DNA from: Candidatus Limnocylindrales bacterium
GTDB taxonomy: Bacteria > Chloroflexota > Limnocylindria > Limnocylindrales > CSP1-4
Length of the DNA stretch: 32,144 nt
Direction: 5' to 3'
Assembly (NCBI GenBank): GCA_025450915.1
Contig: JANWLH010000125.1
Span: 1 to 32,144 of the forward strand
Under the pieces are notes generated by a model, which saw only the letters and a list, made by a program, of their open reading frames with translations, was not told where the DNA came from and searched no databases. A program made the translations under genes and the position numbers. Position 1 is the stretch's first letter. Each line of letters begins with the position of its first letter. Below, one piece after another: positions 9,233 to 18,000 of this stretch.

Positions 9233-10330
9233 GTGATCCCATCGAACGGGCCGGTCCGCACCGGCGCCGGCGCGCTCCGGCGGCTCACGGCGGCGATGCC
9301 CAAGGCCGAGCTCCATCTCCACCTCGATGGATCCCTGCGGGTCGAGACCGCCCTCGCCCTGGCCCGGAGCAGGGGGATCGACGCCCCGCGGACCTACGAC
9401 GCGATGTTCGAGGCCCTGGTCGGTCCACCGCGAATGGCATCGCAGGCCGATCTCCTGACCCGATTCGACCTCCCGATCGCGCTCCTCCAGGACGCCGAGG
9501 CACTCGAGCAGGCGACGCTCGAGCTCGTCGAGGCGAAGGCCGCCGACAACGTCCGCTACGTCGAGATTCGCTGGGGACCCGCGCTCCACGTCCGGCGCGG
9601 CCTGTCGCTGGGCGACGGGATTGCCGCGGTGTGCCGGGGTGCCGCCGCCGGCGAGCGCCGGACGGGGACGACCGTCCGGCTCATCTGCACCGCGCTGCGC
9701 AGTCATGACCCGGAGGCCTCGATCGAGCTGGCCGAGACGGCCGCGGCCTTCCGGGACCAGGGCCTGACCGGCTGGGACCTCGCCGGCCCGGAGGCTGCCA
9801 ACCCTGATCCGCTGGCGTTCGCGTCGGCCTTCGCGGCTGCTCGAGCGGGCGGCCTGCGGATCACCCTGCATGCCGGGGAGTGGGGTGGCGCCGGCCAGGT
9901 CCGTCGGGCGCTGGCGCTCGATCCCGAGCGCATCGCCCATGGTCCCGGGGCGGTCGACGACCCGGAGCTGATGGCCGAGCTGGTGGCGCGCGGGGTGACC
10001 CTCGACCTCTGCCCCACGAGCAACGTCCAGGCCGGGATCGTGGCCTCGGTGGCGGACCACCCGCTGGCCCGGCTCCATCGGGCCGGCGTCCCGGTCAGCC
10101 TGTCGACCGACGACAGCACGGTCTCCGACATCCTCCTGTCCGAGGAATACGCCGGCGCGGTCGAGGCGATCGGCCTCAGCCTCGCCGAGCTATGGGCGAT
10201 CGACCGGCATGGCCTCGCCGCGGCCTTTGCCGAGCCCGCAGTCCTGCGGCCGCTGGCGGACGAGTTCGACCGGTGGGCGGCGGGAATCCCCGAGCTCGGC
10301 AGTCCCGCCCGGACGCCTGCGCCGGGCTAG
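9233..10330 (+). CDS. add: Adenosine deaminase family protein
   Basis: MPKAELHLHLDGSLR, ITLHAGEWGGAG, RIAHG, LDLCPTSNVQ, SLSTDDSTVSDILLSEEY. An alternative start is ATG 9296. Confidence 0.88.
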   Translation: MIPSNGPVRTGAGALRRLTAAMPKAELHLHLDGSLRVETALALARSRGIDAPRTYDAMFEALVGPPRMASQADLLTRFDLPIALLQDAEALEQATLELVEAKAADNVRYVEIRWGPALHVRRGLSLGDGIAAVCRGAAAGERRTGTTVRLICTALRSHDPEASIELAETAAAFRDQGLTGWDLAGPEAANPDPLAFASAFAAARAGGLRITLHAGEWGGAGQVRRALALDPERIAHGPGAVDDPELMAELVARGVTLDLCPTSNVQAGIVASVADHPLARLHRAGVPVSLSTDDSTVSDILLSEEYAGAVEAIGLSLAELWAIDRHGLAAAFAEPAVLRPLADEFDRWAAGIPELGSPARTPAPG

Positions 10331-10337
10331 CCGGCGC
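10319..10337. terminator. Bidirectional hairpin GCGCCGG-GCTAG-CCGGCGC with both convergent stop codons in the loop
   Basis: Perfect 7-bp GC stem. The loop holds the overlapping TAG stops of the add gene (10328-10330) and the HAD gene (complement of 10327-10329). Confidence 0.45.
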
Positions 10338-11169
10338 TCAGCCTGGCCAGCGCGGCTTCGAGCTCGGCGGCGTCGGCGGCGATCGCGTCTGGTGCGTTCG
10401 GACCCTGGAGCGCCTCGACATCGGCCCGGCTCGATACACCGGTCAGCATCAGGACGCAGCGCGCTCCGACCGCCCGGGCGGCCTGGAGATCCGTGAGGAT
10501 CCCGTCACCGATCATGACCGCGTCGCGAGGATCGACGCCGGCGACCCTGGCGGCTTCCACGAGGAGGAGCGGCGCCGGCTTGCCGATCGAGACGGGCGTG
10601 ACCCCGCTGGCCGCCTCGACTGCGGCCACGACCGCGCCCGAGCCCGGCATCAGGCCGCGCTCGGTCGGATAGATCGGGTCACGGTTCGTCGCGATGAACC
10701 GGGCGCCGGCCCGAATCGACGTCGCGGCGACGGCCAGCCGCTCCCAGCTGAGCTCGGGGTCGAGGCCGACGACGACGGCGCCCGGCCGGCCGCTCGCCTC
10801 GAACCGGTCCATGCCGTCGCGGACGACGAGCTCCGCGGCGGCACCGGCCATCACGACCTGGAAGCCGACATCGGCAAGCTCCCGACCGAGCCCCGGTCCA
10901 CCGAGGGCCAGGACGCGCTCGAGGCCCGGATCGATCTCGCGCAGGTAGAGGGCTGTCGCCCGCGGCGAGCTGACCACGCGGTCGGCCGACACCGGGGCGC
11001 CCATCGACCTGAGCCGATCGACGTAGTCCGCCCGGTACCACATCGAGTTGTTCGTGACGTAGACGACATCGTCGCCGGCCGCGGATCGCCGGGTGAGCAG
11101 GTCCGCGATCCCGGGAATCGGTTCAGTGCCGCGATAGACGACGCCATCAAGATCGACGAGCAGGAGCAC
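10327..11169 (-). CDS. HAD-IIA family hydrolase (NagD / 4-nitrophenylphosphatase-like)
   Basis: LLLVDLDGVVYRG, YVTNNS, IGKPAPLLLVEAARVAGVDPRDAVMIGDGILTDLQAARAVG. GTG start with TAGGCT 6 nt upstream. Confidence 0.9.
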   Translation of the reverse strand: MLLLVDLDGVVYRGTEPIPGIADLLTRRSAAGDDVVYVTNNSMWYRADYVDRLRSMGAPVSADRVVSSPRATALYLREIDPGLERVLALGGPGLGRELADVGFQVVMAGAAAELVVRDGMDRFEASGRPGAVVVGLDPELSWERLAVAATSIRAGARFIATNRDPIYPTERGLMPGSGAVVAAVEAASGVTPVSIGKPAPLLLVEAARVAGVDPRDAVMIGDGILTDLQAARAVGARCVLMLTGVSSRADVEALQGPNAPDAIAADAAELEAALARLSAG

Positions 11170-11218
11170 TGGCGAAGCCTACAGGCGCGGACCGTCGCGC
11201 CGCCGGGCGACGATCCGG

Positions 11219-11914
11219 GTGGGGCGTGTCACGATGACCCGCGTGAACCGCCAATCCGGGCAGCCTCCCGCCCGGCATTCCGCCCGACCTCCCGCCCGAC
11301 CAGGCCCCGATCCGCTCGCCGGGGTCGAACGGCTGCTGATCGACGGCACGAACCTCCTCTACAAGATGAGCCGGACCGGGTCCGCAGCGCAGCCACCGGC
11401 TGCCCTGATCGGCCGGTTGCGAGCGGTCATCCCTGCCGCCACGCGGATCGAGCTGGTCCTCGACGGCGCCCCCGAGCACGGCCTTGCCGGCGTCCGGCTG
11501 GCCCACGGGCTGACGGTCCGCCACAGCGGCCGCTACTCGGCCGATTCGCTCCTCGACCGGCTCGTCGCGGACGCGATCGGCTCAGGTGGCTCGGCCGAGG
11601 CGGCCGCCAGGCTCGGCGATCTCCTCCTTGTCGTGACCGACGACCGGGAGCTCGGGACACGGATCCTGCGTCGTGGTGCGCACGTGGCCAGCGCCGACTG
11701 GCTGATCGGGCGGCTCGAGCGGACTCGCTTGACGGCGCCGTCCGTTGGCCTGCGCCGGGCACCTGTGCTGCCCCTCGCCCAGCGAGACGACGGTCCCCAG
11801 GACGGCGGGCCCGGCTCGCCCGACGAGGAGATCGAACGGCGCGGATGGGAGCCCGGCAGGGGCGCCACGACGAAGACCGGCAATCCCCGTCGACGGGCTA
11901 GAATTCGCCCGTGA
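11219..11914 (+). CDS. NYN-domain (YacP-like) putative ribonuclease; the start may be GTG 11243
   Basis: RLLIDGTNLLYKM, ELVLDGAPE, LLLVVTDDRELGTRILRRGAHVASADWLIGRL: PIN/NYN-like acidic residues. Confidence 0.7.
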   Translation: MGRVTMTRVNRQSGQPPARHSARPPARPGPDPLAGVERLLIDGTNLLYKMSRTGSAAQPPAALIGRLRAVIPAATRIELVLDGAPEHGLAGVRLAHGLTVRHSGRYSADSLLDRLVADAIGSGGSAEAAARLGDLLLVVTDDRELGTRILRRGAHVASADWLIGRLERTRLTAPSVGLRRAPVLPLAQRDDGPQDGGPGSPDEEIERRGWEPGRGATTKTGNPRRRARIRP

Positions 11915-12393
11915 ACCTGCCCGACCAGATCAGTCACCTGTGGACGCAGGCGCTCGGCCTCATCGCGAAGGTGGTCAGTCCCGACTGGGGCTCGCTGATC
12001 GGGCTGCTGCCCTTCTTCCTGCTGATCGGGGTGATCGGGCCGCTGATCACGATCCTGGCATTGCTCTGGGTGTACTACTTCGTCCGGCGCCCGCGGACGA
12101 AGGTGCGCTTCGTCGAGGGTCCGCGCCAGGCGCTCCTCGCGGCCGACGGGTTGCCTGTCTTCCCGCCCGGCGAGCCCTATGACATCCGGAGCGGCCTGAT
12201 CTATCCGCCGGGCACGACCCAGAACGACGCCGGCGAGGTGCTCTCGGTCACCTGTCCGATGTGCGCAATCGCCCGCTTCGCCGACGTGACGACCTGCCAC
12301 AACTGCGGCCTCGTCCTCAAGGTCGATCGCAGGGTGGCCGTTCGAACCATGCAACCGGCCGGGCCGCCGCCCGGTGGAGCCGCTGCCGCCTGA
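11911..12393 (+). CDS. Membrane-anchored zinc-ribbon protein of unknown function
   Basis: TM segment LLPFFLLIGVIGPLITILALLWVYYFV, then VTCPMCAIARFADVTTCHNCGLVL (two CXXC motifs). GTG start with TAGAAT 6 nt upstream. Confidence 0.65.
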   Translation: MNLPDQISHLWTQALGLIAKVVSPDWGSLIGLLPFFLLIGVIGPLITILALLWVYYFVRRPRTKVRFVEGPRQALLAADGLPVFPPGEPYDIRSGLIYPPGTTQNDAGEVLSVTCPMCAIARFADVTTCHNCGLVLKVDRRVAVRTMQPAGPPPGGAAAA

Positions 12394-12444
12394 GCCCGGC
12401 CGGCGACCCTTGTCGAGTGGAACCGTCAACACAGGAGTAGCAGC

Positions 12445-13377
12445 GTGGCGAGTGGCTCACTGATCTTCTACACGGCGGCCGGCATCCTGCTGGTCCTGTC
12501 ATTCGGCGCCTTCGTCGTCCACGCGGTCCTGCTGGCGCACGGTCGACGGCTGGCCGCCGCCTTCAGCCCAGGCCGCCAGCCGGCGTTCGCCGGCGCGGTT
12601 TCGGGTTCGTTCGTCGACGGCCGGGACGCCGCCCTGGCCGCCGGCATGGAGCCGCGCTCGGCCGCGGCCCCGTTCGCCAGCGGGCTCACCCTGATCACGG
12701 CGATCCTCCTCGGGATCTCGATGCTGATGCGGGCGATCGTCGTCGGCAGGGGGCCGTGGGGCAACATGGAGGAGTTCACGGTCGCGTTCACGTTCACGAT
12801 CCTCGTCGGCTATCTCGTCCTCAGCCGGCGCTACCCGATCCGCTCGATCGGGTTCATCCCGACCGGCGTCGCCCTCGCCCTCTTCCTCTACAGCACGACC
12901 CTGCCCAACGAGATCATTCCCCTCGTCCCGGCGCTGGATAACGCGCCGCTGCTGACGATCCATGTCGGCATGGCCACGATTGCCTACGGCATCTTTGCCA
13001 CGAGCTTCGCGGCCGGCGTCGGGTACCTCGTCCAGGGCAACCGTGATCGGTTCGCCTGGCTGCCGTCGCACAAGGTCCTCGACGAGGTGGCCTACCGCTC
13101 GGTGATCGTCGGCTTCCCCATCTTCGCCACCATGATCATCCTGGGCAGCTTCTGGGCGTCGATCGCCTGGTCGCGCTACTGGGGCTGGGATCCGAAGGAG
13201 ACCTCGGCGCTCGTCACCTGGCTGACCTACGCGGTCTACCTCCACGCCCGAAACCAGCGCTCGTGGGCCGGCCGGCCGGCGGCGCTCCTGCTGGTCGTCG
13301 GCTTCGGAATGGTCCTGGTCACCTACTCGGGCAGCCTGTGGTTCTCCGGGCTCCACGCCTACAGCGGCCTGAACTGA
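12445..13377 (+). CDS. ccsB: Cytochrome c biogenesis protein CcsB/ResC (CcsA family, WWD-type domain)
   Basis: Polytopic protein with WGNMEEF and WASIAWSRYWGWDPKETSALVTWLTYAVYLHAR. Confidence 0.9.
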   Translation: MASGSLIFYTAAGILLVLSFGAFVVHAVLLAHGRRLAAAFSPGRQPAFAGAVSGSFVDGRDAALAAGMEPRSAAAPFASGLTLITAILLGISMLMRAIVVGRGPWGNMEEFTVAFTFTILVGYLVLSRRYPIRSIGFIPTGVALALFLYSTTLPNEIIPLVPALDNAPLLTIHVGMATIAYGIFATSFAAGVGYLVQGNRDRFAWLPSHKVLDEVAYRSVIVGFPIFATMIILGSFWASIAWSRYWGWDPKETSALVTWLTYAVYLHARNQRSWAGRPAALLLVVGFGMVLVTYSGSLWFSGLHAYSGLN

Positions 13378-13393
13378 TCGTGATTCGGCCGGC

Positions 13394-14275
13394 ATGACCA
13401 CCGGGCTGCCGGCCCGCCCGACGCCGGTCGCCGGGCCGGCGCGCCGCACCCGGTCGATTCGCGAACGGCTCGGCCCGGCCTACCGGCGGACGCGCGACCT
13501 GGCCCTGAAGCCGGTCTACGTGTTCTACCTGCAGCGTCTGCGGGTGCGGGTCCTCTCGGCGCCGCGGCCCGAGCACATCGCGGTGATCATGGACGGCAAT
13601 CGACGCTGGGCCACCGCGGAAGGCTTTGCCGATCCAGGGGCGGGCCATCGAGCCGGGGCCGAGAAGGCGCTCGAGCTGATCGACTGGTGCGCGGAGATCG
13701 GGATCCACGAGATCACCCTGTGGGCCCTGTCGCTCGAGAATCTCGGCCGGCCGGCGGACGAGGTCGGGACGATCACCGATGTGGCCGAAGAGGCCATCCG
13801 GGCGATGGCCGACGGCCGCCGCAAGACCCGCCTGCCGATCCACCTCCGGGTCATCGGACGGCGCGACCTGCTGCCGGAGGGCCTCCGCTCCGTGGTCGAA
13901 TCGTCGGCCGATCTGTCCCGGGAGGACGGCACGATGAACGTGACGATCGCCCTGGCGTACTCGGGCCGCGACGAGCTGCTCGAGGCATTCCGCGCGACGG
14001 TCCGGGCCGCCGCCGAATCCGGTGTGCCGGCCGACCGGCTGGCGGATGAGCTGACCGCGGAGTCGATCGCCGATCACCTCTACACGCGCGGGTCCTCGGA
14101 GCCCGACCTGATCATCCGGACGTCGGGCGAGGTCCGTCTCTCGGGCTTCCTGCCCTGGCAGTCGGTCTATTCCGAGCTCCAGTTCTGCGAGGCCTACTGG
14201 CCCGCCTTCCGGGAGATCGACTTCCTGCGCGCCCTGCGCACCTTCCAGCTGCGCGCGAGGCGCTTCGGGCGTTAG
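13394..14275 (+). CDS. uppS: Cis-prenyltransferase (isoprenyl/undecaprenyl diphosphate synthase)
   Basis: PEHIAVIMDGNRRWA, GHRAGAEKALELIDWC, ALSLENLGRP, DLIIRTSGEVRLSGFLPWQSVYSELQF. Confidence 0.93.
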   Translation: MTTGLPARPTPVAGPARRTRSIRERLGPAYRRTRDLALKPVYVFYLQRLRVRVLSAPRPEHIAVIMDGNRRWATAEGFADPGAGHRAGAEKALELIDWCAEIGIHEITLWALSLENLGRPADEVGTITDVAEEAIRAMADGRRKTRLPIHLRVIGRRDLLPEGLRSVVESSADLSREDGTMNVTIALAYSGRDELLEAFRATVRAAAESGVPADRLADELTAESIADHLYTRGSSEPDLIIRTSGEVRLSGFLPWQSVYSELQFCEAYWPAFREIDFLRALRTFQLRARRFGR

Positions 14276-14440
14276 TCCTCGTCCCGCGGCGCGGGCTGCC
14301 GCCCCGGCTTGACCCGCCCTGAGACTTCGGATCCCGAGCCGCAAACCGCACATTTGTCCTAATATGGGCCCCGGGATCGAGCCGCGCACGGCGCTGAGCC
14401 GAAGGCAATCAGCACCGCTGACACGGCCGAATGTCGACAC

Positions 14441-14524
14441 GCATCCACACGTTCTCCACGCCGACCAGGCACCTCTCCACAGGGCCTGGGGACCTGTCCA
14501 CGCTCCGTGCCCCAATTGCCCACA
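14441..14524 (+). promoter_or_regulatory. Helically phased cluster of TCCAC/DnaA-box-like repeats
   Basis: GCATCCACA, TTCTCCACG, CTCTCCACA, CTGTCCACG, TTGCCCACA. The (T/C)CCAC cores start at 14444, 14455, 14476, 14497 and 14519, spaced 11, 21, 21 and 22 bp, all in the same orientation. Confidence 0.4.
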
Positions 14525-14527
14525 GGC

Positions 14528-14574
14528 ACACCATGTAGCGGTATGCCAACAAAACGGACCACTAGATCTAGTGT
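14528..14574. promoter_or_regulatory. Tandem NrdR-box pair upstream of nrdJ
   Basis: ACACCATGTAGCGGTA (14528-14543, weaker) and CCACTAGATCTAGTGT (14559-14574, strong). Start-to-start distance is 31 bp, matching the known NrdR tandem-box spacing. Confidence 0.7.
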
Positions 14575-14581
14575 TTTGGGG

Positions 14582-14610
14582 TTGACGGCGCCCTGGGCCC
14601 GGCGTAATCT
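14582..14610 (+). promoter_or_regulatory. Sigma70-type promoter TTGACG-N17-TAATCT for nrdJ
   Basis: Hexamers at 14582-14587 and 14605-14610 with a 17-nt spacer, starting 7 nt after the NrdR box. Confidence 0.7.
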
Positions 14611-14890
14611 TCACGGGTCACTCGCGATGCCCCGGAGGATCGCTCGGGAGGCCGCCGGCCGTACAGGTTCGGACCTCCGCGGAAGATGATCAGCGGGCCG
14701 GATCGGGCGGCGTGATCGGAACGTTGTCGCAGCTACCGGACCGAGGACCGGCATCGCCCAAACACAGGCTTCGGTGGCCGCAATGTCCGCAGTCGAGCCA
14801 CCGCCCTAGATCGTGCTCCCAGCCGGAATGACCGGCCCTGAGCCATCCCCAGGCCATCGCCCGGGTCCTGCCGTCGACCGATCCGTCGCA

Positions 14891-14912
14891 CGACTGGATT
14901 CGGATCCAGTCG
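14891..14912 (+). other. Perfect hairpin in the nrdJ 5' leader: CGACTGGAT-TCGG-ATCCAGTCG
   Basis: 9-bp perfect stem with a TCGG loop, about 97 nt upstream of the nrdJ start codon. No U-tract. Confidence 0.6.
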
Positions 14913-15008
14913 GTTCGTTGCCGGTCGCAGACCAGGCCGGACGAGCCCACAACAGACCAGCCGCCCCACCGATCAGACGATGGGCGGATTGGAGGAGAGG
15001 AGCAACCA

Positions 15009-18000
15009 GTGGTCCGTGTCGGCCCGGAAGCGATTTCGCGCGTTGGTGAAGATGGAGCCAGTGATCCGCGGCCGGCGAGGAGCCGGGCAGGGCACTCAGG
15101 AAAGGCTGCCGGCAAGTCGGCCGGCAAGGTCCTCCTGAAGACGCAGGCCCGCCACGCCGGGCCATATGGCGTCAGCTTCGATGGCCGCCGCCCCGATGGC
15201 CGTCCGGCCAAGGGCCTGACCTTCGAGCGCCGCTGGACCCGGCCTGGCGTGCACCCCTACGACGAGATCGCCTGGGAGAACCGGACCGCGGCGATCGGCA
15301 ATGAGTCGGGCAAGCTCGTCTTCGAGCAGAAGGACGTCGAAGTCCCGAGCTTCTGGAGCCAGCTGGCCACGAACGTCGTCGTCAGCAAGTACTTCCGCGG
15401 CCACGTCGGCACGCCCGAGCGCGAGACGAGCGTTCGGCAGCTGATCGACCGGGTTGTCAACACGATCGCCGCGTGGGCCGAGACCCAGCACTACTTCGCG
15501 TCGGACGAGGACCTGGCCACGTTCAAGGCCGAGCTCGCCTACGTGCTCGTCCACCAGAAGATGAGCTTCAACTCGCCGGTCTGGTTCAACGTGGGCATCG
15601 AGGCCCGGCCGCAGTGCTCGGCCTGCTTCATCAACTCGGTCCAGGACTCGATGAGCAGCATCATGGACCTGGCCAAGACCGAGGCGATGCTCTTCAAGTT
15701 CGGCTCAGGGGCCGGCTCCAACCTGAGCCCGATCCGATCGTCGCGTGAGCGGATGTCGGGCGGCGGCACCGCGTCCGGTCCGGTGAGCTTCATGCGCGGC
15801 TACGACGCCTTCGCCGGGGTCGTGAAGTCCGGTGGCAAGACCCGCCGGGCGGCCAAGATGGTCATCCTCGACGCCGACCATCCGGACGTCCTGGACTTCA
15901 TCGACTCGAAGATGCTCGAGGAGAAGAAGGCCTGGGCGCTGATCGAGCAGGGGTATGACCCGTCGTTCACCGGCGAGGCCTACGGCTCGGTCTCGTTCCA
16001 GAACGCCAACCACTCGGTCCGGGTCACCGACGAGTTCATGAACGCCGTCGAGGCCGACGGCGACTGGACGACCCACGCAGTGGTCGACGGCGCCCCGATG
16101 GGCACGTACAAGGCCCGTGACATCTTCAAGCGAATGGCCGATGCCGCCCACCTGTGCGGCGACCCCGGGATCCAGTACGACACGACGATCAACGACTGGC
16201 ATACCTCGGCCAACTCGGACCGGATCTACGCCTCGAATCCGTGCTCCGAGTACATGTTCCTCAATGACACGGCGTGCAACCTCGCCAGTCTCAACCTGAT
16301 GCAGTTCGTCCGCGAGGACGGCGAGTTCGACGTCGAGTCCTACCGCTACGCCGCCCGGCTGACGATCACGGCCCAGGAGATCCTGGTCGACAACGCCAGC
16401 TATCCGACGCCGCGGATCGAGGAGAACTCGCATCGCTTCCGGCCGCTCGGGCTGGGCTACGCCAACCTTGGCGCCCTGCTGATGAGCCGCGGGCTGGCCT
16501 ACGACAGCGACGAAGGCCGCAACTACGCGGCCGCCCTCACCGCGATCATGCACGGCGAGGCGTATCGCCAGAGTGCGGTCATCGCCCGCGATCACGGCGG
16601 CCCGTTCAACGACTATCCGATCAACCGTGCTCCATTCCTGCGGGTGATCGGCAAGCATCGTGACGCGGCCTATCGGATCCCGGCCGACCAGGCCGTCCCG
16701 GCCGACATGATCGAGGCTGCCCGTGCCGTCTTCGACGACGCCCTGGACCTCGGCCAGGAACATGGCTATCGGAACGCCCAGGTGACGGTCCTGGCGCCGA
16801 CCGGCACGATCGCCTTCATGATGGATTGCGATACCACCGGCGTGGAGCCGGACATCGCGCTCATCAAGTACAAGAAACTCGTCGGCGAGGGCTTCCTCAA
16901 GATCGTCAACCAGACGGTCCCGGCGGCGCTGCGCAAGCTCGGCTATGCCCCCGAGCAGGTCGAGGACATCCTCACCTACATCAACGACCGCGAGACGATC
17001 GAGGGTGCGCCGCACCTCAAGGCCGAGCACCTGTCCGTCTTCGATTGCGCGTTCAAGCCGGTCAACGGCGAGCGCTCGATCGCCTACATGGGCCACGTCC
17101 GGATGATGGGCGCGATCCAGCCGTTCATCTCGGGTGCGATCAGCAAGACCGTCAACATGCCGGAAGCCGCCACGCCGGAGCAGATCCAGGAGGTCTACCT
17201 CCAGGGTTGGAAGCTCGGGCTGAAGGCAATCGCCATCTACCGCGACGGCAGCAAGCGAAGCCAGCCGCTGAGCACGGGCAAGAAGAAGGATGTCGACGAC
17301 GAGGTCGACACCGGCGTCGTCGCCGAGCTCCGGGCCCAGCTCGCCGTGGCCCAGGCCGAGGCGAAGAAGCCCCATCGCCGGCGCCTGCCGGTCGAGCGGG
17401 CGGCGGTCACCCACAAGTTCGACGTCGCCGGCCACGAGGGCTACATCACCGTCGGGCTCTATCCCGATGGCCAGCCCGGCGAGATCTTCCTGAAGATGGC
17501 CAAGGAGGGCTCGACGGTCTCCGGCCTGATGGACTCGCTGGCCACCTCGGTCAGCCTGGCCCTCCAGTACGGCGTGCCGCTGCGTGACCTGGTCAACAAG
17601 TTTGCCCACGTCCGGTTCGAGCCGAGCGGCTTCACCGGCAACCAGGAGATCCCGATCGCCAAGTCGATCGTCGACTACGTCTTCCGCTGGATGGGCAGCA
17701 GGTTCCTGCCGGCCGACGAGAAGGCGCAGATCGGGCTGATCGACCGCGGCGCGGTCGTCGAGTCCGCACCGGTCTCGTTCGGTGCCGTCTCGCTGGCCAG
17801 CGCACCCGAGTCGGACGCCCCGGCCGCCGCCGAGGAGTCCGATCAGAATGAGACTGGCCGCCCGACGGCCGTCGCCCTCGAGGTCGCGCCGATCTCGATC
17901 AGCCTGCCGGTCGTCGAGTCGGCCGGACATTCGGTCACGGGCAATGGCCATTCGAACGGCAACGGCAATGGCAACGGTCATGCGGCCGTCGCCAGTGGTT

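Noticed and set aside
9880-11901. 673-aa plus-strand ORF
   Set aside because: Out of frame with the well-supported adenosine deaminase and NYN genes and antisense to the HAD gene. Arg/Pro-rich shadow ORF.
14441-14524. Chromosomal origin of replication
   Set aside because: The DnaA-like boxes are weak. There is no AT-rich unwinding element and no dnaA, dnaN or gidA/parAB nearby, so a regulatory role at nrdJ is more likely.
14611-15008. Cobalamin riboswitch in the nrdJ leader (AGCCGGAATGACCGGCC resembles a B12 box)
   Set aside because: The element is one base longer than the B12 box and is a simple self-complementary hairpin. I could not find the other conserved core segments. Needs an Infernal scan to settle.
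14690-15211. 173-aa minus-strand ORF with Cys/Trp-rich sequence upstream of nrdJ
   Set aside because: Antisense to the nrdJ leader and 5' coding end. No start context or domain recognised; treated as spurious.
15705-17981. 758-aa minus-strand ORF
   Set aside because: Lies entirely antisense to the highly conserved nrdJ coding sequence. Low-complexity Asp/Arg/Val/Gly composition.
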